Source: JAUXFS01 sp963772635 (GTDB taxonomy: Bacteria > Pseudomonadota > Alphaproteobacteria > Rhodospirillales > Defluviicoccaceae). From it: DNA of 64,000 nt. The DNA is taken from assembly GCA_963772635.1 (NCBI GenBank), contig CAVYYK010000027.1, positions 1-64,000 on the forward strand, given 5' to 3'. A program made the position numbers and the translations under genes. Under the pieces are notes generated by a model. It was not told the origin of the DNA. It was given only the letters and a program-made list of their open reading frames with translations, and did no database searches. Each line of letters opens with the position of its first letter. Positions within the stretch are counted from its first letter, which is position 1. Below are positions 19,458 to 27,915 of this stretch, in pieces.

Positions 19458-22412
19458 TCAGGCGAGTAGCCGCGCAACCAGATCGTCGATCTGCTGGGCG
19501 AGGCCGGTTTCGAGCAGCGCGGCGCGGATCCGCTGGCGAGCCTGGACGAAATGCACGGTTTCGGGCAGGTGCACCGTCTCGGCCACTCGTTCCGCCTCGC
19601 GCGCCGCTTGGACGAGATCGCGGTGCAGCGGGTCGCCCGCCTCGAAGCGGGGGATCGGCAGCTCGAACACCAGTTTGTCGAAATCCCGGGCCCCCCATCG
19701 GCCGCGCGACTGGAGGGCGGCGATCTTGATGCGGATCGCTTCGCTGTTGAGCAACCCGGCCAGGTAGAAGGCTTCCGAATAACTCTCGACCGCCGCCCAG
19801 TACAGTTTGTGGTCGATGAACGCATCACGTTGCTCGATCACGGCCGCCGCCAGGTGCTTTCCGGATTTGGCATAGACGACCCGGATCGGCGCCGGAGTCG
19901 CCTGCCTTTTCAGTGCCTCATGGTAGTTCCAGCGCTCGACCAGCGACATCGCGCCGGTGCTCAGCGTGTCCCAATGCTGTTCGGCGTCGTTTAGCCATTG
20001 GGCGAGCCCCGGGTAGCCCTTGTCGCGGGCGGCCGCGGCATCAAGAATGCCGCCCATCGCCTCGTCCCAGGGCACCACCGCAAGGGCCGGCTGCAGCAGT
20101 CGGAACGGGGCGACCAACTCACCGAGGAGCAGGGGACGGAGGAACTGGGCCTCGACCGTGCCGTGAAGGGGGGGAAGGTCGCGCCACGGGCGCTTGTCCT
20201 GTTTGCCGCTGCGGCTTTCGACCAGCGGCGCCGTCGGGTTTACGCCGAGGCGGCCGGTGACCACCCGCTCGACCAGGCACAGCTTCCTCGGCACCATGGT
20301 CGCCCCCTGCCGGAAAGCGCGTCGATAGGGTGATCCGCCGGAGAGGGTCGCTCCCACCGGCCACGGTTCCTTGCGGAAGACGAGCGCCAGTCTCGCCTCT
20401 TCCGGCGAGGCGTCCCGCAATGGGAGCAGACCGGTGCAGGCGGTGATCTCGTCCGGCAACAGCCCCGCAGCCGCGCGCTTTGCGAAGAACACCGAGGACG
20501 GCATCGGAAACAGCGGCTGCACGTTCTCGTCGAACGCCCAGACCCGGGTGAACCGTACCTCGGCGTTGGTGAACTGGCCGCTGCGAAACCCGGCGAACTG
20601 GGCACGGCTGAGTGCGCCGTAGGGCATGACCAGGGCGATGGTGCCCTCGCTCTTGAGGTAGAGCTCGGCGCACCGGGCGAAGAAGTAGGCGGAAAGATCC
20701 TGGTGAGTGGCGAGCTTGCCACCAGCCCACAGATTCCTCGCCTGACATTCGTCCCTGAACTTCTTCTGCATCGGCCGGGTCATGAACCGGTAGGACAGCC
20801 ACGGCGGATTACCGACGATGACGTCGGCACGCTGGTACGCCGACGACAGCCACAGCGGCCGGCTCATGTTGCGGGCGATGTAGCCCCAGATATGGTTGCG
20901 GCCGCTTTGCCTGAGCTCTCGCAGGTTGGCGTAGGTATCGACCAGGATATCGAACTCGCGCCGGTCGCAGACCTTCTCGCGGCGAAGCCATTCCCGAAAG
21001 GCGTCGTTGTGGGCGTTCTGCTCGCTGAGCTTCATCATCATGTGGACGGTGTCGTCGAAGCGTGCCGGGTTGTTGGCCAGCCGCTCGGGGAAATATAGCT
21101 CGGGCCCGTCGGGAACGCTGATCACCACGTCGAGCTGGGCGAACATCTGGCGGGTGTTCCACTGCAACGAATCGCCGAGATAGACCGGAACCGATAGCGC
21201 TTCCGGCCGGTCGCGCAGCCGTTCCGGGCCGAGCGCCAGCAGGTAGGTGACGCGGGCGACGAGCACGGCGACCGGATGGACGTCGATGCCGATGACCTTC
21301 TCGAGACAGTTTCTGAGCGCTTCCGCCGGGGGTACGTGAAGCTTTTCGGCCGCCGCGAAGAACTGGCGGACGGCATGGAACAGGAACGTGCCGGACCCGC
21401 ATGCCGGGTCGAGCACCCGCTGGCGCAGCGGCAGCTCGACGGCATCGGCGCAGACCCGCTGGGCCAGCCAGTCGGGGGTGTAGTATTCGCCGAGATCGTG
21501 ACGCTGTTCGGGATCGATCAGCGATTCGTAGAGACCCTTGAGGACATCGTGCTCGACGTCGTGCAGGCGAAAACGGACCACTTGCTTGGAAATCCGGGCA
21601 ACCAGATCGGCGCCGCCACCGGCATGAAGGATCCAGTCGAAGAAATCCGACTCGACCGCGCCGGAGATCCCGGCCTCGCGGAACGCCCGGCCGGTGAGCA
21701 GATCGGTCGGCTCGGGCAGCGGCACGGCGAGAACCCGGGTCGCCATCGTCTTGGCGACGATGGTGAGGTAGGTGTGCTGCAGGAACAGCTCGTCGGCGTC
21801 GATCCTGCTGCCGTAGACGACGGCGAGGAAGTCCGCCCAAAGCTGCCGTTTGAGTTCCACCTCCGGCCGGTCCTTGACCTCCTGCCACAGGTCGCGGAGC
21901 CCAACCAGGGCGCGGCGGTAGGCGAGGCTGTCGCGGCCGAGCTCGATGCGCACCGTGTCCGGCTCCGGGACCAGGTTGGGTCGGAGCGAGACCGCGGAAT
22001 CGAGCCAGACGAGCAACCCTCGCGGATCGTCCAAGGACGGCCGGTAGCCGGGCATCGGCACCAGCTTGCCCCGCTCGATCTCGTAGGGGACGAAATCGGC
22101 GCCATCGGTAACGAGGCCGATGAACCGCTCGCCGGTCTCCCGCTCGCGCTGCGGCAGGTAGCGGCCGAGTTCCTCCTCTGCGTCGCGCCGTTCGCGGCGG
22201 AGATCCCGCTTGAATTCGAACACGGTCTGGCCGAGGAGCGCATCGGGGCGGCCGCGGACTTCCGGCATGTGGCGTTCGAAATGGATATCGGTGCTGCTCG
22301 CGCCCAGTCCGTAAACCAGAATCTCGTACATCAGCGCCCGGATCTTTTCATGCCCGGGGCGGCTCACGAGTTCGATAACGATTTCGGTCAGGCGTCTTCC
22401 CGACAGCGACAT
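19458..22412 (-). CDS. Type IIG-like restriction-modification enzyme (fused nuclease and N6-adenine methyltransferase)
   Basis: This 984-aa single chain combines both activities. The N-terminal PD-(D/E)xK nuclease is visible as RPDALLGQTVFEFK (D57, E66, K68). A helical linker follows, then an Eco57I-type methyltransferase with motif I LDPACGSGTF (about residue 335) and the catalytic motif NPPW (about 533). The C-terminal 350 residues would hold the target recognition domain. The ATG at 22412 follows GAGGAG at good distance. An in-frame ATG at 22487 has no ribosome binding site. No separate specificity subunit, methylase or BREX genes lie nearby. It sits in an accessory region. Confidence 0.88.
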   Translation of the reverse strand: MSLSGRRLTEIVIELVSRPGHEKIRALMYEILVYGLGASSTDIHFERHMPEVRGRPDALLGQTVFEFKRDLRRERRDAEEELGRYLPQRERETGERFIGLVTDGADFVPYEIERGKLVPMPGYRPSLDDPRGLLVWLDSAVSLRPNLVPEPDTVRIELGRDSLAYRRALVGLRDLWQEVKDRPEVELKRQLWADFLAVVYGSRIDADELFLQHTYLTIVAKTMATRVLAVPLPEPTDLLTGRAFREAGISGAVESDFFDWILHAGGGADLVARISKQVVRFRLHDVEHDVLKGLYESLIDPEQRHDLGEYYTPDWLAQRVCADAVELPLRQRVLDPACGSGTFLFHAVRQFFAAAEKLHVPPAEALRNCLEKVIGIDVHPVAVLVARVTYLLALGPERLRDRPEALSVPVYLGDSLQWNTRQMFAQLDVVISVPDGPELYFPERLANNPARFDDTVHMMMKLSEQNAHNDAFREWLRREKVCDRREFDILVDTYANLRELRQSGRNHIWGYIARNMSRPLWLSSAYQRADVIVGNPPWLSYRFMTRPMQKKFRDECQARNLWAGGKLATHQDLSAYFFARCAELYLKSEGTIALVMPYGALSRAQFAGFRSGQFTNAEVRFTRVWAFDENVQPLFPMPSSVFFAKRAAAGLLPDEITACTGLLPLRDASPEEARLALVFRKEPWPVGATLSGGSPYRRAFRQGATMVPRKLCLVERVVTGRLGVNPTAPLVESRSGKQDKRPWRDLPPLHGTVEAQFLRPLLLGELVAPFRLLQPALAVVPWDEAMGGILDAAAARDKGYPGLAQWLNDAEQHWDTLSTGAMSLVERWNYHEALKRQATPAPIRVVYAKSGKHLAAAVIEQRDAFIDHKLYWAAVESYSEAFYLAGLLNSEAIRIKIAALQSRGRWGARDFDKLVFELPIPRFEAGDPLHRDLVQAAREAERVAETVHLPETVHFVQARQRIRAALLETGLAQQIDDLVARLLA

Positions 22413-22956
22413 GGGCGTGCTCCTCACCCCATTTGGGGAGAGATTCGAGTACACGTCAAGGTGACAATTTAGCGTTACGTCATTCATTATAAGTAGTAAT
22501 TCGACAACTCGCCCGCCGGCCGGATCTGCTGCATCCGGCCGGGTCCCTGCGTCGCCCTCGAGGACAACTCCCGACTATTGTTCCTCGCCTCCGCCCCGCC
22601 GGCGGCGGCAACCGCACCCACATCCTCATCCGGCCTCTCAAGGGGCCGCTACCCGCCCGTTCCCGCGCTTCTCAGGGGCAAAAATGGTATAGATATGGCG
22701 CCCACGCCGGCGCGGTCCATCTATATCTTGCGTTAGTGTGCTACGAATTGTCGGATGACGCCACCCCCATATGGGGGGTGACCAGAGATCAACAGTCACA
22801 TAACCGAAACACTCCGCGGAGGCCAGTCCCGATGGGCGGGAATCGCCGAATCAGCCTCCATCCTGGCATCGGGAAACTTCGTCGCCGGACGACCCGACAG
22901 GAGATTCGCCGACCGATTCGCCGAATCGCGCACCGAGATCAGACCGGAACACTCCG
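22413..22956. other. Intergenic region upstream of the R-M gene and PEP-mutase-family gene
   Basis: No supported gene. The minus strand near 22493 carries a TATAAT that could be the -10 of the R-M gene. A 12-base sequence AACACTCCGCGG occurs at 22808-22819 and again at 22948-22959. The second copy abuts a 14-bp tandem repeat. Minus-strand frames across 22796-23000 look unlike their neighbours and may be a decayed gene. Confidence 0.45.
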
Positions 22957-23012
22957 CGGGCGCCATTTCCGGGGCGCCATTTCCGGGGCGCCATTTCCGG
23001 GGCGCCATTTCC
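22957..23012. repeat. Tandem repeat, 14-bp unit x4
   Basis: Four head-to-tail copies of GGGGCGCCATTTCC. The first copy has C for the first G, and the other three are identical. Each unit contains the palindrome GGCGCC. The array ends 41 bases before the start codon of the PEP-mutase-family gene, so it lies in its leader or promoter region. The copy number may vary between strains. Confidence 0.9.
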
Positions 23013-23053
23013 GAGTAGTGTCTTTGGTTGAAATCGCCGATGCTGACCCGGCT

Positions 23054-23887
23054 ATGACTCCCGACCATCGAATCAAGGCGCAGGTGTTCCTCGCGCTCCA
23101 TCGCGACCCGAAGGTGCTGGTGCTGGCCAACGTCTGGGACGTCGCCGGCGTCAGGGTGTTCGAGCGGGCCGGGTTCGCCGCGCTGGCAACGACGAGCAGC
23201 GGCATCGCCGCCTCGCGCGGCTACCCGGACGGCGAATTGATCCCGTTCGAGGAGATGCTGGGCGTCATCGCCGACATCGTCGGCGCTACCCGGCTGCCGG
23301 TGACGGCCGACATCGAAACGGGCTACAGCTCGACCGTCGCGAACGTGATCGAAAACGTGGCGGCGGTGATCGACGTCGGCGCCGTCGGCATCAATATCGA
23401 GGACGCCGACCCACGGACACGGGCGTTGTTCGATGTTGCGTTCCAGGTCGACAAGATCGGGGCGATCCGCGACCGGGCGTCGTCGATGGGCCTTCATCTG
23501 GTGATCAACGCGCGCACCGACGGCTACCTGCTCCCCGGGCTGAGCGGGGCCGACCGGTTCGCCGGGACGGTGGCGCGCGGCCGGGCCTACGCCGCGGCGG
23601 GCGCCGACTGCATCTTCGTTCCCGGCGTCCAGGACGGGGAGCTGATCGCCCGCCTGGTGGCCGAGATCGGGGCGCCGATCAACGTCCTCGCCGGCCCCTC
23701 CACCCCGAGCGTCGGCGAGCTCGAGGCGATCGGCGTCGCCCGCCTGTCGATCGGCGGCGGCGCGATACGGGCGGCGTTGGCGCTGATCCGCGACATCGCC
23801 GCCGAGCTGCGCAATGAGGGAACCTACCGAACCCTGTTCCGCGAGACCCTGACCTGGGCCGAGATGGACGCATTGTTCGAGGACTAG
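23054..23887 (+). CDS. Isocitrate lyase/PEP mutase family protein
   Basis: This 277-aa enzyme belongs to the PEP mutase branch of the isocitrate lyase superfamily, a TIM barrel that makes or breaks C-C or P-C bonds next to a carboxylate. Visible motifs are LANVWDVAGVRVFERAG, the Mg-binding VTADIETGYSS and INARTDGYL, and VGINIEDAD. The KKCGH motif of true isocitrate lyases is absent, so a 2-methylisocitrate lyase-like or oxaloacetate-decarboxylase-like role is possible. The ATG at 23054 has no strong ribosome binding site. The open frame extends upstream through the tandem repeat, but that part looks non-coding. Confidence 0.85.
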   Translation: MTPDHRIKAQVFLALHRDPKVLVLANVWDVAGVRVFERAGFAALATTSSGIAASRGYPDGELIPFEEMLGVIADIVGATRLPVTADIETGYSSTVANVIENVAAVIDVGAVGINIEDADPRTRALFDVAFQVDKIGAIRDRASSMGLHLVINARTDGYLLPGLSGADRFAGTVARGRAYAAAGADCIFVPGVQDGELIARLVAEIGAPINVLAGPSTPSVGELEAIGVARLSIGGGAIRAALALIRDIAAELRNEGTYRTLFRETLTWAEMDALFED

Positions 23888-23901
23888 CGGTCTCTACCGG
23901 G

Positions 23902-24537
23902 TTAATTGGGGAACTTTTCGAGGATCGCCTGGACGCGGCCATCCGCCTTCATCCGCTCGAGGCTGTCGTCAACGGCGACAACGATCGCAGGATCGACGGA
24001 GACCCTGCCGAACATGAACCGGATCTGCTGACCCGGTAGCGACAGTGGGTAGCGTTCGACCTCCGCCTCGATGCCGAGCGCCCTCGCCTCGGCGACCATG
24101 ACGCCGACGTCCTCGGTCAGGAAACCGTCGACCCGTCCGTCGATCAGCCGGCGCAGGGCGGCCTTGTAGTCGGCGGCTGGCCTGACCCGTTCGGCGAACG
24201 CGGGATCCGGAATCAAATCGGAGAACGGGGCGCCGTAGTCCTAGCTGCCAATGGTGCCGAGCCGGAAGTCGGTCCCGGCGATGGATTGGAGGCTCGGGAT
24301 ATCGAACCGGCCGCTCTCGCCGCGACGGACATAGATCGCCATCTCCGCCCGCCGATAGGGTACCGAGAAGAAGGCGTAACGCTCGCGCGCGCCGGAGAGG
24401 GTGGCGCTGGTGGCGACGGGGATCGCCCGGTGGATATCGTCGGTCTCGAAGCCCAGCGTCATCCCGTGACCCCCCTCCCGTTTACCCCGGGCTATTGCCA
24501 TACCACATCGCGCCCCGACGGACGCGCGCGCCGCCAC
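23902..24537 (-). pseudogene. Solute-binding protein (SBP_bac_3 type), decayed
   Basis: The two halves are recognisable: SATLSGARERYAFFSVPYRR (hinge and second strand of the ligand fold), then after an in-frame TAG at about 24241, PFSDLIPDPAFAERVRPAAD and DGRVDGFLTEDVGVMVAEAR. Such proteins bind amino acids for ABC importers. The first 60-80 residues including the signal peptide are missing. The gene stops just short of the inverted-repeat element at 24551. A truncated 5' end plus a nonsense codon indicates true decay. No permease or ATPase gene is adjacent. Confidence 0.75.
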
Positions 24538-24550
24538 GAACCGTCTCCAA

Positions 24551-24821
24551 ACTAGTACCGACTAGCACAATTCCGCACCCCATGTGACGGTCTTCCGAGG
24601 CCTCCGGCCAGGCGCGCGTTGGGCCGTGATGCTGGAGCATCACAAGCGGCGCGCAACGCCGCCGGGGACCTCGGCAGGCCGCCCGCAGGGTCGCTTTTCC
24701 CGCGCCCTCGGGGCGTCGACGGCGCTTGACGATGCTCCAGCATCGCCGGCGCGCCGCCTCCTGCCGAGGGCGCGGGAAAAGCGATCACATGGGGTACGGA
24801 ATTGTGCTAGTCGGTACTAGT
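24551..24821. mobile_element. MITE-like inverted-repeat element, 271 bp
   Basis: Terminal inverted repeats of 37 bases (24551-24587 and 24785-24821) match at 36 of 37 positions and begin ACTAGTACCGACTAGCACAA. A second nested inverted repeat inside pairs TCGCTTTTCCCGCGCCCTCG (from 24691) with its complement ending at 24784. A third pairs GATGCTGGAGCATC with GATGCTCCAGCATC. No transposase frame is present. The structure fits a non-autonomous miniature element. The ends may include a duplicated TA or CTAG target, but flanking target duplications are not clear. Confidence 0.75.
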
Positions 24822-24974
24822 GATCCGGATCCACTCAGGTAGGCTCAATAGCGCGATTCGGCCGGCACACCGGAAAATGCCGGGGAGCCGATGAACTTGG
24901 AACTATGGTCGCCGCCGCCGGCTGCAGCTTCAGCCTGCCCTTCCGATGGCTGAAACGAACATTCTTGCACCCTG

Positions 24975-26309
24975 TCAGGGAACCTCGACCCTCAGCAGCG
25001 TCGGTCTCAACCGGTCGGACTGGTCACTTTGGCGGCGTCCGACGATGTAGAAGCGTCCCGCATTGTCGCGCGTGGCAGAGCCGTAAAGCAGCAGCCTCGG
25101 CGCCGTGTAAGGAAAGTCGATGGCCTTTGAACCACCGGCCTCCAGATCATAAACCACCCATTGAAAAAGACGCGATTTATGGCGCGATTTCCGGACCAAG
25201 CCGACCACGAATCGGGTGCCGGCAAAAGTAAACAGCGAAGGCGAGTAAGCGCGGTCGAACGGATCGAACCAACCGATGAACTCGACGGCCGAGGGGCCGC
25301 CGTTGCGGGGCGTGATCCGATATAGGGCGCCCATATGCGTCGCGAAGACGACGGAACCGTCGGCAAGGTCCGTGAAGCTGATGATTCCATGCGAACGGCT
25401 CGGTTTTTCCGGTTCGGCATAGTGATCGAGCGGCGTTTCGCCGATCTCTCTGAGATCGGTGTCGAATTGAACCAGGGTTGCCACCAGTCGCGGAGTGGAC
25501 CACGGTCGGTCTGCCGCTTCGGCCTCACCGAGCTGACGCAATCGCGGCGCATAGGCATGGCCTTGGTGGTCGACGATGAAATTGCGCGACATATGGCCGC
25601 CAACGGAGCCGACCTCGATCCGCCGAACGTTGCCGCTTCTCGTATCATACTGATAGAGAACGTGGCCCCACAGCCCGAGCGCATAGATCCAGCGTCCGTA
25701 GCCGTTGACCGCGGTAAGCCCCTCCGGAACGGCCAACAGATGCTCCCATTGGGGGTTTTCGGGATCTATTCGCCAGAGATGCGACCCCCATTTCGGCGGC
25801 CAACTCCCATCCGGTTTTTCTCCTTGTTCGTCCGTCGAAGAAAAGTACAAGTAGCCGTCGGCCGCTTGGACAATCTTCGAGTGGATTTTGACTTGGCCTT
25901 CTCAGGGTCTGTAGACACCGGCCTCCCTCAAGCGGCCGACGACATCTCCGCGGTCGAAGACCTCTCCGGTGATCGGATCGTATTCGAACAGGTGGGCAGA
26001 GCGGTCGCCTCCTTCGGCCGAAACGCCGAATCAGATGTGGCCCCGATGATCTCGACCCGTAGCCCCCCAAATGGCATTTGCGCCGGCAAATCCCGGGATC
26101 GGGATCTCCTCGACGCGGGGCGTCGCATAAGGATCCTTCGGGACCCGCGTAAACACGGTTCCTGTGAGATCCTGGTAAGGCATTGAAGAGGGTGCGGCGG
26201 TTTCCGCCGCCACGCCGGGACCGGTCATCAGCGGAACCATATTCAGAAACACCGCCAGTCCCATCAACAACGGTCGCAGCACCAGGCCCTTTGCTGTTGA
26301 CTTGATCAT
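24975..26309 (-). pseudogene. Exported beta-propeller-like protein with two in-frame TGA codons
   Basis: One reading frame of 445 codons runs from an ATG at 26309 to 24975. It starts with a signal peptide (LLMGLAVFLNMVPLMTGPGV, then AAETA). Only two codons interrupt it, both TGA: codon 93 (HI-TGA-FGVSAEGG, where Trp would fit) and codon 136 (VYRP-TGA-EGQVKIHSK). The rest keeps the frame perfectly, with repeated blades such as GRWIYALGLWGHVLYQYD and DLADGSVVFATHMGALYRI. Other genes here use TGA as a normal stop, so a global code change is excluded. I do not recognise a specific function. Blade-like repeats suggest a secreted binding or lyase-like protein. Confidence 0.65.
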
Positions 26310-26627
26310 GGTTTCGATCCCCGGGTGCTCAAGGGCCGATGGGTTGATGGCTTGCCGTTGTGCCGTCCTTGCGGAGAGGGTTTGCTGTCGGTGAGGGGAA
26401 AAGTCTTTTTGTTGAAGCCGCAGATTACTCCGAGGATTACACCGCGAAGATGGTCAGCGATCCAAGCGCGGGGCTTCAGCCGGATAACGGGCAAAATGGC
26501 AAAGTATGCGGGCCGCCCCGTGACGACCCGCGGGCCTCAAGGTCTCACGTGACCCGACGCCGCGCGACGATCCGGTCTAACGGGAGAACGGTGCGGCGGC
26601 GGATCCACAGCATGCCCAGAAACCATG
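26310..26627. other. Intergenic, no supported gene
   Basis: This gap lies between the propeller-like gene and the first Cys-repeat protein. Both strands have short frames without ribosome binding sites. Nothing recognisable was found. Confidence 0.4.
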
Positions 26628-26661
26628 CGCCAGAATCGGCAGTCCGATCCCGGCGCACGTT
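26628..26661 (-). repeat. Conserved 3' hairpin of the first Cys-repeat gene
   Basis: The plus-strand sequence CGCCAGAATCGGCAGTCCGA and the bases after it (to GCGCACGTTC) recur at 27303-27336 downstream of the paralogous gene. On the minus strand it folds as a short stem (GCGCCGG with CTGGCGC). It may be a processing site or terminator without a T tract. Confidence 0.5.
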
Positions 26662-26690
26662 CAATCGACGATCAGGCCGAAATACGAAGG

Positions 26691-27077
26691 CTACTGGCTC
26701 CTCGCCTTCATGTAATCGTTTTCGGCATTGATCATGCAAAAGGACCGCTGGCCTCTCGAGAGCGTAGCGCACCTGCTGGCTTCCGCGTTGTAATATTCCT
26801 TCGCAGTGGTCTGAGCCGGCGTGTCGTTGGACGTGTCGTTGTCGACAACAAGCGTCCCTTCCTTCTTCATCTCCGCCGCCGACTGGAGTTTGTACTGATT
26901 GTAGGCGTTGATCATGCAAAACGACCGCTGGCCTTTCATGGCATCCGCGCACTGATCCGACGCCTGCTGAAAGGCGTCCTCCGCCGACATTTGCGCGCGC
27001 GCGTCCGGCGTGCCGAGGAGCAGTGCGGAACCCACAAGCAGTACAGCGCCGGCTGACCTGGTGATAGACACGAACAT
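26691..27077 (-). CDS. Exported Cys-repeat protein, paralogue 1
   Basis: This 128-aa protein begins with a signal peptide (MFVSITRSAGAVLLVGSALL, then LGTPDARAQ). The mature part has two copies of a motif: C-x(4)-MKGQRSFCMINAYNQYK and C-x(3)-SRGQRSFCMINAENDYM. Each has two Cys and the core GQRSFCMINA. A linker rich in Thr and Asp separates them. The ATG at 27077 follows AGGGGA. It is about 45% identical by eye to the protein at 27365-27751. I do not recognise the family. A periplasmic role with disulfides or bound metal is inferred. Confidence 0.8.
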   Translation of the reverse strand: MFVSITRSAGAVLLVGSALLLGTPDARAQMSAEDAFQQASDQCADAMKGQRSFCMINAYNQYKLQSAAEMKKEGTLVVDNDTSNDTPAQTTAKEYYNAEASRCATLSRGQRSFCMINAENDYMKARSQ

Positions 27078-27302
27078 TTTAGCGTCCCCTTTGTTATCGA
27101 AAATCCTGAACCACGACACTGAGTTGGCAACCGAACTTCGTCAATGCCGGTTCTTCCGGTAGCAAATTCGGCTGTGAAGTGCAACGCCAAAGCCTGGGAA
27201 CGCCGCCGAAGGACGCGGCGCCGACCCCGGACCGGCCCGGACGGACGGTCCGGCGGACAAATCGGCTGACGAACGATCTACGGCACGCCCCAAAAAACGT
27301 CC

Positions 27303-27336
27303 GCCAGAATCAGCGGTCCGACCCTGGCGCACGTTC
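27303..27336 (-). repeat. Conserved 3' hairpin of the second Cys-repeat gene
   Basis: Near copy of 26628-26661 (CCAGAATCAGCGGTCCGACC and onward), placed similarly downstream of the paralogous gene. The stem here is CGCCAG with CTGGCG on the minus strand. Changes in the stem are partly compensated between the two copies. Confidence 0.5.
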
Positions 27337-27364
27337 GACCTACGCTCAAGTGGAGAAACGAGGG

Positions 27365-27751
27365 CTACCACCCCATTCCCTGCTTGTACTTGTTGTCAGC
27401 GTCGATCATGCAAAGGGACCGCTGGCCCTTCTGCATGTCCGCGCACTTTTCGGCCGCCTGCTGGTAGCTCATCTTCGCTTGCGTCTGAGCGGGAGAATCG
27501 TTGGACGCGTCGAAATCATAGTGGATCGTAACGTCCTTCTTCTCCTCCATCGCCTTGGCGGCCTTGTACTGGTTCTGAGCATTGATCATGCAAAACGACC
27601 GCTGGCCTTTCATGAGGCTCTGGCACTGTTCCATTGCCGCCTCATAGCTATCCCCCGCCATCATATCCGCGCGCGCATTCTGCGAGCCGACGAGCAATGC
27701 GGAGCCCACAAGGAGCACGGCGGCGGCTGATTTGGTTATCGACACGAGCAT
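27365..27751 (-). CDS. Exported Cys-repeat protein, paralogue 2
   Basis: This is also 128 aa, with signal peptide MLVSITKSAAAVLLVGSALL and cleavage near NARA-DMM. Two repeats follow: C-x(4)-MKGQRSFCMINAQNQYK and C-x(3)-QKGQRSLCMIDADNKYK. The linker again contains ASNDSPAQT, matching TSNDTPAQT in paralogue 1. The same gene length, spacing and 3' hairpin show that the pair arose by tandem duplication of the whole transcription unit (about 675 bases). No function is recognised. Confidence 0.8.
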   Translation of the reverse strand: MLVSITKSAAAVLLVGSALLVGSQNARADMMAGDSYEAAMEQCQSLMKGQRSFCMINAQNQYKAAKAMEEKKDVTIHYDFDASNDSPAQTQAKMSYQQAAEKCADMQKGQRSLCMIDADNKYKQGMGW

Positions 27752-27915
27752 ACTCGTCCCTCCGATGTTGTCGAAATGTCTGAACTGAAACACTTGGTTA
27801 GCAATTTGACCTTACCAACGCCAGTTTTTTCTTGCAACGGTCTCGAATTGCCGCGCCGGAGCGGCACAAGAAGCACAGTTGCAGCTTGAGTCGAGAGCCT
27901 TCCTCGCCGTGGCCG

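Noticed and set aside
19458..22412. BREX PglX or DISARM methylase
   Set aside because: The size and methyltransferase fit, but no pglZ, brxC, brxL or helicase genes are nearby and an N-terminal nuclease is present, so a Type IIG-like enzyme fits better.
22957..23012. CRISPR array
   Set aside because: The units are contiguous 14-mers with no spacers and no cas genes nearby.
22736..23053. Upstream extension of the PEP-mutase-family protein
   Set aside because: The frame is open through the 14-bp repeat array, but similarity to the family begins only at MTPDHRIKAQVFL.
24975..26309. Genetic code 4 (UGA as Trp) to explain the two in-frame UGA codons
   Set aside because: Neighbouring intact genes such as mcd, argH and the TraB/GumN gene end naturally at TGA, so the code is standard.
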